Shown: positions 1 to 8,523, counted from the first letter of the stretch. The stretch is DNA of 64,000 nucleotides from Pelomonas sp. V22 (GCF_030014915.1 NZ_JAGIXS010000003.1:248001-312000), one strand, 5' to 3'. Numbers and translations are program-made. Notes: generated from the letters alone by a model not told the origin.

Positions 1-115
1 CGGCTGGCTTCAGGAGTCCGGCGCCCAGCCAGATCAACCCGGCATGCAGGGCCAGCACCAGGCTCCAGCGCAGCGGGGCGGTTCGGGTCTGGCGCTTGTC
101 GTTGTCGAATCGCAT
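1..115 (-). CDS. N-terminus of an inner-membrane anchored protein, possibly TonB-like (partial)
   Basis: The first 38 codons of a gene on the minus strand that runs off the left edge. The visible peptide starts MRFDNDKRQTRTAPLRWS, a basic cytoplasmic stretch, followed by a hydrophobic segment (about residues 17-34, SLVLALHAGLIWLGAG) and then KPA. A short basic N-terminus, a single anchor and a following proline region are the layout of TonB-type energy transducers, but the diagnostic parts lie outside the window. The identity is therefore only a suggestion; the reading frame itself is open and starts with ATG. Confidence 0.4.
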   Translation of the reverse strand, partial: MRFDNDKRQTRTAPLRWSLVLALHAGLIWLGAGLLKPA

Positions 116-173
116 CCCGGCGCAGCAGTTCTGCCAAGGCAGGGTAGATGAAAGTTAGGCGGCGCAGTGTAGA

Positions 174-950
174 TCAGCGCCAGCCCAGCTGACGGGAGAT
201 ATCCCGGCCCGCTTCCTGCAGGCGCTGGGCCACTGGGCCTTGAGCGTCCAGGTCCACGGCGGCGCTGGGGCCGATGGCGGTCAGGCTCAGCACGATACGG
301 CCCTGGTCGTCGAACACCGGTGCGGCGAGCGCGCTGACACCGGGCACCACGCCATCGCGGGAGCTGGCCATGCCCTGCTCGCGCACGTCGGCCAGCAGGG
401 TCTCGAAGGCCTTGTCCAGCTTGGCTGTCGGCTTGCCCTCAGCGCCGGCTTCCATGGCCAGTGCCGCCAGTACGCGCTCGCGCGGCAGGTGGGCGGCGAA
501 CAAGCGGCCCGAGGCGGTGCCGGTGAGGCTCATCACCGTGCCATGGCGCATGCTGATGTGGACCGGGCTTGGCGCCTCGGCCACGCGCACGATCGTGGGC
601 CCGCGATTGCCCCAGACCGCGATGGCCACCGTGTGGCCCAGCGCGAGCGCCAGTTCCTCGATGCGCGGCGTGGCCAGGCGCACCGGGTCGTACTGCTGCA
701 GCGAGATCAGGCCCAGCTGCAGAGCCAGCGGGCCGAGTCCATAGCGGCCGCCTTCCTGCTCGACGAGACCGAGCTTGATGAAGCTGACCAGGTAGGGATG
801 GGCCTTGGCCGGCGCCATGCCAGCCTCGCGGGCCAGGTCCTTCAGTGCCATCGGGCGGCCCTGGTTGGCCAGGGCGATCAGCAATTGCCCGCCGACCTCG
901 ATGCTCTGGATGCCGCGCGGTGCGCGTTCGCTGCTGCTGTCTTCCATCAT
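174..950 (-). CDS. IclR family transcriptional regulator, likely regulator of the adjacent homogentisate operon
   Basis: A 258-residue protein with the IclR layout: an N-terminal winged helix-turn-helix (about residues 14-75, with ALKDLAREAGMAPAKAHPYL as recognition region) and a C-terminal effector-binding domain (about 85-255, with GTASGRLFAAHLP and the late GVSALAAPVFDDQG). It is transcribed away from the hmgA/fahA operon, with 125 bp between the starts. IclR proteins such as HmgR of Pseudomonas repress homogentisate genes and are released by the pathway intermediate; by position this one is likely to do the same, but the effector is inferred. Two ATG codons in a row (950 and 947) are possible starts. 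Confidence 0.85.
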   Translation of the reverse strand: MMEDSSSERAPRGIQSIEVGGQLLIALANQGRPMALKDLAREAGMAPAKAHPYLVSFIKLGLVEQEGGRYGLGPLALQLGLISLQQYDPVRLATPRIEELALALGHTVAIAVWGNRGPTIVRVAEAPSPVHISMRHGTVMSLTGTASGRLFAAHLPRERVLAALAMEAGAEGKPTAKLDKAFETLLADVREQGMASSRDGVVPGVSALAAPVFDDQGRIVLSLTAIGPSAAVDLDAQGPVAQRLQEAGRDISRQLGWR

Positions 951-1075
951 GGGGCGCGAGGCTATCAGACCTATCCGGCGGCCAAGAATTCTCGCAAGAA
1001 AAATTTGTTATAGACGAATCAATTTGCTTTTGGTTAAATCCGCTTCCCAACCCACAGGTCCGCCGGACATCCGCC
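951..1075. promoter_or_regulatory. Divergent promoter region of the IclR gene and the homogentisate operon
   Basis: A 125-bp divergent intergenic region that is clearly AT-richer in its middle (about 985-1040) than the flanking genes, as expected for promoters. It holds an 11-bp perfect inverted repeat GTCCGCCGGAC at 1058-1068, eight bases before the ATG of the first operon gene, a position where a bound repressor could block translation or transcription start. No -10/-35 pair is clear enough to assign. Confidence 0.4.
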
Positions 1076-2038
1076 ATGAGCTCGCAAAAGACCTTCGCCT
1101 CCCACGCCGACCTGGACGAGAAAAAGGTCAGCTTCGACCAGCTCTCCGACCATGCCTGGGCCTACACGGCCGAGGGCGACCCCAACACCGGCATCGTCGT
1201 CGGCGACGACGCGGTGATGGTGATCGACACGCAGGCCACGCCGGTGATGGCAGAGGACGTGATCCGCCGCATCCGCGAGGTGACCGACAAGCCGATCAAG
1301 TACGTGCTCTTGAGCCACTACCACGCGGTGCGCGTGCTGGGGGCCTCGGCCTACAAGCCCGAGCACATCATTGCCAGCGAAGACACGCTGGACCTGATCA
1401 AGGAGCGCGGCGAGCAGGACAAGGCCAGCGAGATCGGCCGCTTCCCGCGCCTGTTCCGCAATGTCGAATCGGTGCCGCCGGGCCTGACCTGGCCCACCAT
1501 CAGCTTCACGGGAAAGATGACGCTGTGGCTCGGCAAGCTCGAGGTGCAGATCCTGCAGCTGGGCCGAGGGCACACCAAGGGCGACACGGTGGTCTGGCTG
1601 CCGCAGGACCGCGTGCTGTTCTCCGGCGACCTGGTCGAGTTCGATGCCACGCCCTATGCCGGCGATGCCTACTTCCAGGACTGGCCGCAGACGCTGGACA
1701 ACCTCGCCGCCCTGAAGCCCGAGAAGCTGGTGCCCGGCCGCGGCCCCGCGCTGCAGAACGCCGAGCAAGTGGCGGCCGGCCTGGCCGGCACGCGCGCTTT
1801 TGTGAGCGAGCTCTATGAGAGCGTGAAGGCCGGCGCCTCGGCCGGCCGCGAGCTGAAGGCGGTCTATCGCGAAACCTTTGACCGCCTCGCGCCCAAGTAC
1901 GGCCAGTGGGTGATCTTTGCGCACTGCATGCCCTTCGACGTGACCCGTGCCTACGACGAGGCCACCGGCCACGTGGACCCGCGCATCTGGACCGCCGAGC
2001 GCGACATCGCCATGTGGCAGGCCCTCGAAGGCGCCTGA
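1076..2038 (+). CDS. MBL-fold metallo-hydrolase with an altered metal motif
   Basis: A 320-residue metallo-beta-lactamase-fold protein and first gene of the operon. The fold is recognisable from the strand YVLLSHYHAVRVLGA, from GHTKGDTVVWLPQDRVLFSG (His166 and the Asp of SGD), and from GRGPAL near residue 223. The usual zinc motif HxHxDH is here H81-Y-H83-A-V-R86, so the Asp-His pair that completes the second metal site is missing. This variant may bind a single metal or use a different chemistry. Relatives sit beside FAD hydroxylases and hmgA in other Burkholderiales, which suggests a role in aromatic acid breakdown, for example hydrolysis of a ring-cleavage product or a thioester, but the substrate is unknown. 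The ATG at 1076 was chosen because upstream codons in the frame lie in the promoter region. Confidence 0.8.
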   Translation: MSSQKTFASHADLDEKKVSFDQLSDHAWAYTAEGDPNTGIVVGDDAVMVIDTQATPVMAEDVIRRIREVTDKPIKYVLLSHYHAVRVLGASAYKPEHIIASEDTLDLIKERGEQDKASEIGRFPRLFRNVESVPPGLTWPTISFTGKMTLWLGKLEVQILQLGRGHTKGDTVVWLPQDRVLFSGDLVEFDATPYAGDAYFQDWPQTLDNLAALKPEKLVPGRGPALQNAEQVAAGLAGTRAFVSELYESVKAGASAGRELKAVYRETFDRLAPKYGQWVIFAHCMPFDVTRAYDEATGHVDPRIWTAERDIAMWQALEGA

Positions 2039-2056
2039 GCTGCTGCTTGCTTGCCC

Positions 2057-3658
2057 ATGCTGACGACCTACAGCTACCGCGAGTTCGACTACCGCCAGAG
2101 CGAGGAGCAGGCAGCGGGTGAGCTGCGCCGCCATCCGGTGGTCATCATCGGTGCCGGCCCGGTGGGCCTGACGCTGGCGCTCGACTGCGCCTCGCGGGGC
2201 CTGCATGTCGTGCTGCTGGACGACAACAACAGCGTGTCGATCGGCTCGCGCGCCGTCTGCTATGCCAAGCGCACGCTGGAGGTCTGGCACCGCCTGGGCG
2301 TGGCGCCACGATTGCTGGAGCAGGGCGTGCGCTGGCAGGTCGGCAAGGTCTTCTTCGGCGACGCGCTGGCCTACCAGTTCGACCTGCTGCCTGAGGCCGA
2401 CCACGAGCTGCCGGCCATGATCAACCTGCAGCAGTACTACATCGAGGAGCACCTGGTCGCCGCCTGCATGCAGCAGCCGCTGATCGAGCTGCGCTGGAAG
2501 CACCAGTTGCTGGCGCTGGAGCAGGGCACCGAGTTCGCGACGCTGCGGGTGCAGACGCCCGATGGTGAATTCACGATGCAGGCCGACTGGGTCGTGGCCT
2601 GCGATGGGGCCAACAGCGACACGCGCAAGATGCTGGGCCTGGAGTTCAGAGGCCAGGCCTTCCAGGATCGTTTCCTGATTGCCGATGTCGTCATGCAGGC
2701 GGAGTTTCCCACCGAGCGCTGGTTCTGGTTCGACCCTCCGTTCCATCGCGGCCAGTCCGTGCTCCTGCACAAGCAGGCCGACAAGGTCTGGCGCATCGAC
2801 TTCCAGCTTGGCTGGGACGCGGACCCGGTCGAAGAGAAGAAGCCCGAGCGCGTGATCCCGCGCATCCAGGCCATGCTGGGCCCCGAGGCGCGCTTCGAGC
2901 TGGAATGGGTCTCGGTCTACCAGTTCGCTTGCCGACGCATGGACCGACTGCGCCACGGCCGCGTGCTGTTCGCCGGCGACTCGGCCCACCAGGTCTCGCC
3001 CTTTGGCGCGCGCGGCGCCAACACCGGCGTGCAGGATGCCGACAACCTGGCCTGGAAACTGGCGGCCGTGGTCGCTGGCCAGACGGCAGAGTCCCTGCTC
3101 GACAGCTACCACGCCGAGCGCTCGGTGGCGGCCGACGACAACCTCCTGAACTCCACGCGCTCCACCGACTTCATCACGCCCAAGAGCCGCGCGTCGCTGC
3201 GCCTGCGCAATGCGGTGCTGGAGCTGGCTCGCACCGAGGCCTTTGCGCGGCCGCTGGTCAACAGCGGCCGGCTCTCGACACCCACGCCCTATCTGCAGTC
3301 ACCCCTGAACACGCCGGATGCAGAGGCCTTCGAAGGCCGCATGAAACCGGGCACAGCCTGCGTCGACGCGCCTGTGTTGGTTGATGGCCAGCCCGCCTGG
3401 CTGCTGCCGTTGCTGGGGGATGGCTTCACGCTCTTGAGCTTCGGCACCAACGCGCCCGCGGTGCCGGGCCTGTGCGTGCTCGAAGTCGGCCGTGACCTGA
3501 TCGACGAGCGCGGCCTGCTGGCCCAGCGCTACGACGCAAGACCTGGCACCGTCTACCTGATACGCCCGGACCAGCATGTGGCCGCACGCTGGCGCCGCTT
3601 CGATGCGGCGGCCGTACAGGCCGCGCTGCAGCGCGCCCTTGGAGGGCCTCCAGCATGA
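2057..3658 (+). CDS. mhaA: FAD-dependent aromatic hydroxylase, MhaA-like (3-hydroxyphenylacetate 6-hydroxylase type)
   Basis: A 533-residue class A flavoprotein monooxygenase. It shows the three fingerprints of the family: the FAD dinucleotide motif VVIIGAGPVGLTLALDCA (about residues 29-46), the NADPH/FAD motif VACDGANSDTRKMLGLEF (about 179-196), and the flavin ribityl motif GRVLFAGDSAHQVSPFGARG (about 301-320). In Pseudomonas putida the two-component MhaA/MhaB hydroxylase turns 3-hydroxyphenylacetate into homogentisate, with a small coupling protein encoded next to the flavoprotein; here a 68-residue protein follows with a 4-bp overlap and hmgA comes next. The substrate is inferred from this context; other phenolic acids are possible. 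A TTG at 2051 is an alternative start. Confidence 0.75.
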   Translation: MLTTYSYREFDYRQSEEQAAGELRRHPVVIIGAGPVGLTLALDCASRGLHVVLLDDNNSVSIGSRAVCYAKRTLEVWHRLGVAPRLLEQGVRWQVGKVFFGDALAYQFDLLPEADHELPAMINLQQYYIEEHLVAACMQQPLIELRWKHQLLALEQGTEFATLRVQTPDGEFTMQADWVVACDGANSDTRKMLGLEFRGQAFQDRFLIADVVMQAEFPTERWFWFDPPFHRGQSVLLHKQADKVWRIDFQLGWDADPVEEKKPERVIPRIQAMLGPEARFELEWVSVYQFACRRMDRLRHGRVLFAGDSAHQVSPFGARGANTGVQDADNLAWKLAAVVAGQTAESLLDSYHAERSVAADDNLLNSTRSTDFITPKSRASLRLRNAVLELARTEAFARPLVNSGRLSTPTPYLQSPLNTPDAEAFEGRMKPGTACVDAPVLVDGQPAWLLPLLGDGFTLLSFGTNAPAVPGLCVLEVGRDLIDERGLLAQRYDARPGTVYLIRPDQHVAARWRRFDAAAVQAALQRALGGPPA

Positions 3659-3861
3659 CCCTGAACCGCAGTCCCAACATCCCCGAGCCCGACGGCTTCT
3701 ACGAGGAATTGATCAACGCTCAGCGTGACCTCAGCGACGAGCAGGCCGACCTGCTGCTGGCCAAGCTGGTGCTGATCCTTGCCAACCACGTCGGTGATCG
3801 TGCCGTGCTGACGGAAGCCCTGGAACTCGCCCGCAGCAACACCCTTTCATCTGAGCCATGA
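3655..3861 (+). CDS. mhaB: DUF2783 small protein, probable MhaB-like coupling protein
   Basis: A 68-residue acidic protein ([20 protein letters not shown] at its N-terminus) rich in Leu and Ala, with no membrane segment. It matches the DUF2783 family pattern ([28 protein letters not shown]). Its start overlaps the stop of the hydroxylase by ATGA, and its stop overlaps the start of hmgA, so translation of the three genes is coupled. Its size and position match the small coupling protein MhaB of the Pseudomonas 3-hydroxyphenylacetate 6-hydroxylase, which is needed for productive hydroxylation. Equating DUF2783 with MhaB is an inference from size and gene order, not from aligned sequence. Confidence 0.75.
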   Translation: MTLNRSPNIPEPDGFYEELINAQRDLSDEQADLLLAKLVLILANHVGDRAVLTEALELARSNTLSSEP

Positions 3862-5156
3862 CCACACTCGACTACCAAATCGGCTTCGGCAACCAGTTCG
3901 CCACCGAAGCCCATCCCGGCAGCCTGCCGCAGGGCCAGAACAGCCCGCAGCGCGTGGCCCACGGCCTTTATGCCGAGCTGCTCTCGGGTGCCGCCTTCAC
4001 GGCGCCGCGCGTGGACAACCGCCGCACCTGGATGTACCGCCGCCAGCCCTCGGTGGTGGTGGGCGGCTACGCGCCGCTGGCCCATGAGCTCCTGAAGACC
4101 GGTGCCGCAGAAGGCGAGGTCGCGCCGCCGGACCCGCTGCGCTGGGCGCCGCCCGAGATGCCGGAAAAGGCCGGTGACTTCATCGACGGCCTGCGCACCC
4201 TGTGCCTGAACGGCGACCCCGACGCCCAGAACGGCATGGCCGCCCACCTCTACCTGGCCGGCCGCTCGATGGAGCGCCGCGCCTTCGTCAACGCCGACGG
4301 CGAGATGCTGATCGTTCCGCAGCAGGGCGAGCTCCTGATCACCACCGAACTTGGCCGCCTGCAGGTCAGGCCCGGCGAGATCGCGCTGATTCCGCGCGGC
4401 CTCGCGTTCAAGGTGGCGGTGGATGGCCCGTCGCGCGGCTATGTCTGCGAGAACTACGGTGCCGCCTTCCGCCTGCCGGAGCTGGGCCCCATCGGCTCGA
4501 ACGGCCTTGCGAACGCGCGCGACTTCAAGGCTCCGGTGGCTTGGTACGAGGACGAGCCCGGTGCCTACGAGATCGTCAAGAAATACGGCGGCCAGCTCTG
4601 GCGCGCCACCCAGGCCCACACGCCTTTCAACGTCGTGGCCTGGCATGGCAACCTGACGCCGCTGAAGTACGACACGGCACACTTCATGACGATTGGCTCG
4701 ATCAGCTTCGACCATCCGGACCCCAGCATCTTCACCGTGCTGACCTCGCCCTCCGACACGCCGGGCTGGGCCAATGTGGACTTCGTGATCTTCCCGCCGC
4801 GCTGGATGGTGGCCGAGAACAGCTTCCGTCCGCCCTGGTACCACCGCAATGTGATGAGCGAGTTCATGGGCCTCGTGCTGGGCCAGTACGACGCCAAGCC
4901 CGAGGGCTTCAAGCCCGGCGGCGCCAGCCTGCACAACGCCTTCGTGCCGCATGGCCCCGACACCGAGGCCTTTGACAAGGCCTCGAACTCGGACCTGGCG
5001 CCGCACAAGCTGGACCACACGCTGGCCTTCATGTTCGAGACCCGCTGGCGCCTGCTGCCCACCGCCCATGCCCTGCAAGGCGGCACGCTGGAAGCCAGCT
5101 ACGCCAACTGCTGGCAGGGCCTCGCCGACCACTTCTCTCCCGACCAGCAAGCCTGA
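3858..5156 (+). CDS. hmgA: Homogentisate 1,2-dioxygenase
   Basis: A 432-residue cupin-fold, non-haem iron dioxygenase that opens the ring of homogentisate to maleylacetoacetate. The N-terminus [19 protein letters not shown] is a hallmark of the family. The iron ligands can be placed: His329 in [12 protein letters not shown], Glu335 in the same stretch, and His365 in [10 protein letters not shown]; the 6- and 36-residue spacing equals that of the human enzyme (His335, Glu341, His371). Length is normal. It starts within the stop of the upstream small gene and its own stop shares bases with the start of fahA (TGATG), so the operon is translationally linked. Confidence 0.97.
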   Translation: MTTLDYQIGFGNQFATEAHPGSLPQGQNSPQRVAHGLYAELLSGAAFTAPRVDNRRTWMYRRQPSVVVGGYAPLAHELLKTGAAEGEVAPPDPLRWAPPEMPEKAGDFIDGLRTLCLNGDPDAQNGMAAHLYLAGRSMERRAFVNADGEMLIVPQQGELLITTELGRLQVRPGEIALIPRGLAFKVAVDGPSRGYVCENYGAAFRLPELGPIGSNGLANARDFKAPVAWYEDEPGAYEIVKKYGGQLWRATQAHTPFNVVAWHGNLTPLKYDTAHFMTIGSISFDHPDPSIFTVLTSPSDTPGWANVDFVIFPPRWMVAENSFRPPWYHRNVMSEFMGLVLGQYDAKPEGFKPGGASLHNAFVPHGPDTEAFDKASNSDLAPHKLDHTLAFMFETRWRLLPTAHALQGGTLEASYANCWQGLADHFSPDQQA

Positions 5157-6472
5157 TGAGCACGACCGACCACACCCATGACCCGGCCGCTCAGAGCTGG
5201 GTCAGCAGCGCCAACGAGGCAACTGGCGACTTCCCCATCCAGAACCTGCCGTTCGGTGCCTTCCGCCGCGCCGGTTCCGATGAAGACGTGCGCATCGGCG
5301 TTGCCATCGGCGACCAGATCCTCGACCTGAAGCTGGCGGCCGAGCGTGGCCGCTGGAGCACGGCCGTGCAGGTGCTCTTGCAGCCGCTGGCGCAAGGCGA
5401 CTTGAATGCCTTCATGGCCCAGCCGCCTGTCGCCCGCCTGGCCCTGCGCCATGCCTTGTTCGAGGCGCTGCTGGCCGGCTCCAAGCAGGAGGCCGCGCTG
5501 CGCGGCGCGCTCCTGCAGCAAGCCGACGCCGAGATGCAGCTGCCTTGCCGCATCAACGACTACACGGACTTCTACACCGGCATCCACCATGCGGTGACGG
5601 TGGGCAAGCTGTTCCGCCCGGACAACCCGCTGCTGCCCAACTACAAGTGGGTGCCCATCGGCTATCACGGCCGCAGCTCGTCCATCGTGTCGAGCGGCAC
5701 GCCGCTGCGCCGCCCGCGCGGCCAGCTCAAGCCGCCCTCGGCTGAAACGCCGGTGTTCGGCGCCAGCCAGCGCATCGACTACGAACTGGAACTGGGCCTC
5801 TTTGTCGGCCCCGGCAATGCACTCGGCGAGCCCATCGCCATGCAGGACGCCGAGGACCATCTGTTCGGCCTGTGCCTCCTGAATGACTGGTCGGCGCGAG
5901 ACATCCAGCCCTGGGAATATCAGCCGCTCGGGCCTTTCCTCGCGAAGAATTTCGGCAGCACGATCTCGCCCTGGATCGTCACCATGGAGGCGCTGGCGCC
6001 GTTCCGCTGCGGCTTCGAGCGGCCGGCCGGCGACCCTGCGCCGCTGCCCTATCTGGACAGCGAAGCGAACCGCCAGCAGGGCAGCCTCGACATCGAGCTG
6101 GAGGTCTGGCTGCAGACCGCCGCCATGCGCGAGCAAGACCTGGCCCCGGTGCGCCTGGTGCGCTCCAACTTCCGCCATGCCTACTGGACGCTGGCGCAGA
6201 TGCTCACGCACCACGCCAGCAATGGCTGCAATCTGAATCCGGGTGACCTGCTGGGCACGGGCACGCAGAGTGGCCCGCTGCCCGAGGAGGCCGGCTCGCT
6301 GCTGGAACTGACCCAGGGCGGCAAGCAGGCCTTCAATCTGCCGAACGGCGAGAGCCGCACCTTCATCCAGGACGGCGACACCGTCATCCTGCGCGCCCAT
6401 GCGGAGCGCGCAGGCGCACGGCGCATAGGCTTTGGTGATTGCGCCGGCCGCTTGCTGCCGGCGCTGGCCTGA
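5156..6472 (+). CDS. fahA: Fumarylacetoacetase
   Basis: A 438-residue fumarylacetoacetate hydrolase, which cleaves fumarylacetoacetate to fumarate and acetoacetate, the last step of homogentisate breakdown. The family motifs are complete: YTDFYTGIHHAVTVGKLFRP, GYHGRSSSIVSSGTPLRRP, DYELELGLFVGPGNALGEPI with the metal-binding acidic residues, and LLNDWSARDIQPWEYQPLGP. Length is normal for the two-domain enzyme. It starts one base inside the hmgA stop. No maleylacetoacetate isomerase gene is present in the window, so isomerisation must be spontaneous, glutathione-driven, or encoded elsewhere. Confidence 0.96.
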   Translation: MSTTDHTHDPAAQSWVSSANEATGDFPIQNLPFGAFRRAGSDEDVRIGVAIGDQILDLKLAAERGRWSTAVQVLLQPLAQGDLNAFMAQPPVARLALRHALFEALLAGSKQEAALRGALLQQADAEMQLPCRINDYTDFYTGIHHAVTVGKLFRPDNPLLPNYKWVPIGYHGRSSSIVSSGTPLRRPRGQLKPPSAETPVFGASQRIDYELELGLFVGPGNALGEPIAMQDAEDHLFGLCLLNDWSARDIQPWEYQPLGPFLAKNFGSTISPWIVTMEALAPFRCGFERPAGDPAPLPYLDSEANRQQGSLDIELEVWLQTAAMREQDLAPVRLVRSNFRHAYWTLAQMLTHHASNGCNLNPGDLLGTGTQSGPLPEEAGSLLELTQGGKQAFNLPNGESRTFIQDGDTVILRAHAERAGARRIGFGDCAGRLLPALA

Positions 6473-6481
6473 GGCCTCAGG
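6468..6481. terminator. 14-bp perfect palindrome spanning two convergent stop codons
   Basis: CCTGAGGCCTCAGG is self-complementary and contains the TGA of fahA (6470-6472) and, on the other strand, the TGA of the next gene (6477-6479). The genes converge with four bases between them, so this short hairpin may act as a shared, weak terminator or roadblock. There is no U-tract on either side, so function is uncertain. Confidence 0.3.
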
Positions 6482-7355
6482 GCTGCGGCTTGGCCGGCGG
6501 GGTGTCGATCGCCTTGGGCGCGCTGACCTCCACCGAGCCGCGCACCGAACGGTAGGCGGACTTCTCGGCCAGGTCCAGCAGCTTGTCGATCATCTGGGCG
6601 CTCGACAGCTGGCGGGCCACGTCCACGGCGGTCGACATCGGGTCGTGGTACTTGATGCTGTCCATCTGCGGCTTGCGCGACAGCACCTTCAGCGTTTGGG
6701 CGTCCAGTGTCACGCGGTCGAAGTAGAAGTAGGGTGCCACGTAGGTCGAGTAGTTCGACTTCTCGCCGGTGTTCGGGTCGACGGTGAAGTAGCTGCCGTT
6801 GCGTTCGCTGGACTCGACGTCGCCCTCGCCGTTGATGTCGACCGACATGGATTGCAGCGGCTGCACATAGACGCCGATGCCGCTGAGCTTGGTGCCCATG
6901 CCCTTGACACCCCGGAAGGAGAAGTGCGGCACGATGGCCTCGATGCGGTCCCACTGCTTGCGCTCGGGCATGCTCGCCAGGTGCTTGCGCAAGGCGTCCA
7001 GCAGCACCTCGTTGCGGTCATTGACATAGGCCTTTTCCATGGCGGCCTTGACGTTGGCCGGCGCGGTCCAGCTCAAGAGAACGCGGCGGGCCTGTGGCTC
7101 TTCCAGCTCGATGGCCCGATCCAGGCCGCGCAGCACGGCGTAGTTGAGCTGCTGCGTCTGCAATTGCATGGTCTGGCGCGAGAAGGGCTCCAGGTTGCTG
7201 CCGGTGCTCTGCTTCTGGCGCACAAAGGTGAATTGATCGCCGACGGCGGCCATCAGGGCGACCGTGGTGGGCGCCTCGGCTTGCACGCGCTGGGCCCAGG
7301 CCGGGGCCAGCAGGCTGGCAGCGGTGACGGCAATCAGACAGAGACGTTTGTTCAT
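6477..7355 (-). CDS. Secreted protein of unknown function, paralogue of its upstream neighbour
   Basis: A 292-residue protein with a signal peptide (MNKRLCLIAVTAASLLAPAW, cut probably after AWA) and no membrane segment after it, so it is likely periplasmic. I do not recognise the family. Conserved points shared with the adjacent gene are AAVG, VRQKQSTGSNLEPFSR, AVLRGLD, LSWTAP, YVQPLQ, APYFYFDRVTLDA, VLSRKP and SAYRSVRG. The start at 7355 is preceded by a strong ribosome site (CAAGGAGGAT) and removes a non-coding-looking upstream extension. It follows its paralogue with an 88-bp gap, in the same direction. No catalytic motif is visible. Confidence 0.75.
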   Translation of the reverse strand: MNKRLCLIAVTAASLLAPAWAQRVQAEAPTTVALMAAVGDQFTFVRQKQSTGSNLEPFSRQTMQLQTQQLNYAVLRGLDRAIELEEPQARRVLLSWTAPANVKAAMEKAYVNDRNEVLLDALRKHLASMPERKQWDRIEAIVPHFSFRGVKGMGTKLSGIGVYVQPLQSMSVDINGEGDVESSERNGSYFTVDPNTGEKSNYSTYVAPYFYFDRVTLDAQTLKVLSRKPQMDSIKYHDPMSTAVDVARQLSSAQMIDKLLDLAEKSAYRSVRGSVEVSAPKAIDTPPAKPQP

Positions 7356-7443
7356 TGAGGATCCTCCTTGCTGTTGAGCTGTTGTTTTGTGTTTTGACGG
7401 CGAATTAGTTCCGCGCCGTCGGCGGGCATTGTCCATTTATTTC

Positions 7444-8349
7444 TCAGCGTGGCGCCGAAGCTGACGGCGTGATGGCGCGCGCCGGCCCCACCTCCACCTC
7501 GCTCTTGCCGCGCACCGACTGGTAGGCCGAGCGCTCGGCCAGTGTCAGCAAGCGCTCCAGCATGCCCTTGATCGGCACCTGCTGGCTCACGTCGAGGGCG
7601 GTGGAGTCGGGGTCGCTGTACTTGATGTTGTCGTACTGCGGCTTGCGCGACAGCACGGCCAGGGTCTTCGCGTCCAGCGTCACGCGGTCGAAGTAGAAGT
7701 AGGGCGCCACGAAGGTCGATTCCTTGGCCGTCTCGCCGGTCCGTGGGTTGACGGTCTTGTGCTGGCCGTCATTGGTCGTGCTGCTGCTGACCTCGCCGTT
7801 CTCGTCGAACTCGACCGAACCGGCCTGCAGCGGCTGTACATAGATGCCCATGCCGCCCAGCTTGCCGGCCATGCCGGCGCGGCTCAGGTGGGCATAGCGC
7901 GGCAGCACCGCCTCGATGCGGTCCCAGCTCTCGCGCTGCGGCATCTGGCGCAGGTGCTCGCGCAAGGCCTCCAGCAGGATTTCGTCTCGCTTGGCGCCGT
8001 AGCTTTTCTCTATGGCCGTGTCGACCTCGGCCGGCGCGGTCCAGCTCAGGAAGACGCGCTGCGAGCCGGGCTCGTCCAGCTCCAGCGCCTTGTCCAGGCC
8101 GCGCAGCACGGCGATGTTCAGCGCCTGGGTATTGAGGCTCACGCTGCTGCGGCTGAAGGGCTCGATGTGGCTGCCGGTGCTGGCGCGCTGGCGCACATAG
8201 CTGAGCTTGTTGCCCACGGCGGCCACCAGGGCGATGACGGCCGGCTTGGCGTGCGGCTGCACCTGAGCCCGGACCTGGGCCTGGACCTGAATCTGGGCGG
8301 GTAGGCAGATCAGCAGGGCAAGGGCGGCGAGCAAGGGCGGCATCTTCAT
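7444..8349 (-). CDS. Secreted protein of unknown function, paralogue of its downstream neighbour
   Basis: A 301-residue protein starting MKMPPLLAALALLICLPAQ, a typical signal peptide, followed by a short Gln/Val-rich linker (QIQVQAQVRAQVQPHAK). From about residue 38 on it aligns without large gaps with the 6477-7355 product: VRQRASTGSHIEPFSR, LSWTAPAEVD, YVQPLQAGSV, APYFYFDRVTLDAKTL, VLSRKPQYDNIKY and SAYQSVRG. The pair therefore arose by tandem duplication. No domain that I can name is present. A second in-frame ATG lies at 8343. Confidence 0.72.
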   Translation of the reverse strand: MKMPPLLAALALLICLPAQIQVQAQVRAQVQPHAKPAVIALVAAVGNKLSYVRQRASTGSHIEPFSRSSVSLNTQALNIAVLRGLDKALELDEPGSQRVFLSWTAPAEVDTAIEKSYGAKRDEILLEALREHLRQMPQRESWDRIEAVLPRYAHLSRAGMAGKLGGMGIYVQPLQAGSVEFDENGEVSSSTTNDGQHKTVNPRTGETAKESTFVAPYFYFDRVTLDAKTLAVLSRKPQYDNIKYSDPDSTALDVSQQVPIKGMLERLLTLAERSAYQSVRGKSEVEVGPARAITPSASAPR

Positions 8350-8483
8350 GGGTCTGACTCCACAGTCCGCGCGGGGTGGGCGAACCTGCGGCCGGCAGGA
8401 TAGCAGCGGCCCATGTCGGTGACGGACGACATGGGCGCAGGCCGCAAGGGCAAACGCCAGTGCCACCCCCCGGGGGCACGCCT

Positions 8484-8498
8484 ACCATGCGGCATGGT
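8484..8498. promoter_or_regulatory. 15-bp perfect palindrome upstream of the TRAP transporter genes
   Basis: ACCATGCGGCATGGT is a perfect inverted repeat around a central G, 25 bp before the dctP start, in the 174-bp divergent region between the secreted protein pair and dctPQM. A second symmetric block, CCCCCGGGGG, lies at 8467-8476. The position suits an operator for a repressor of the transporter; no regulator gene is adjacent. Confidence 0.35.
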
Positions 8499-8523
8499 CT
8501 GACCGACAAGATGGAGACATGCG

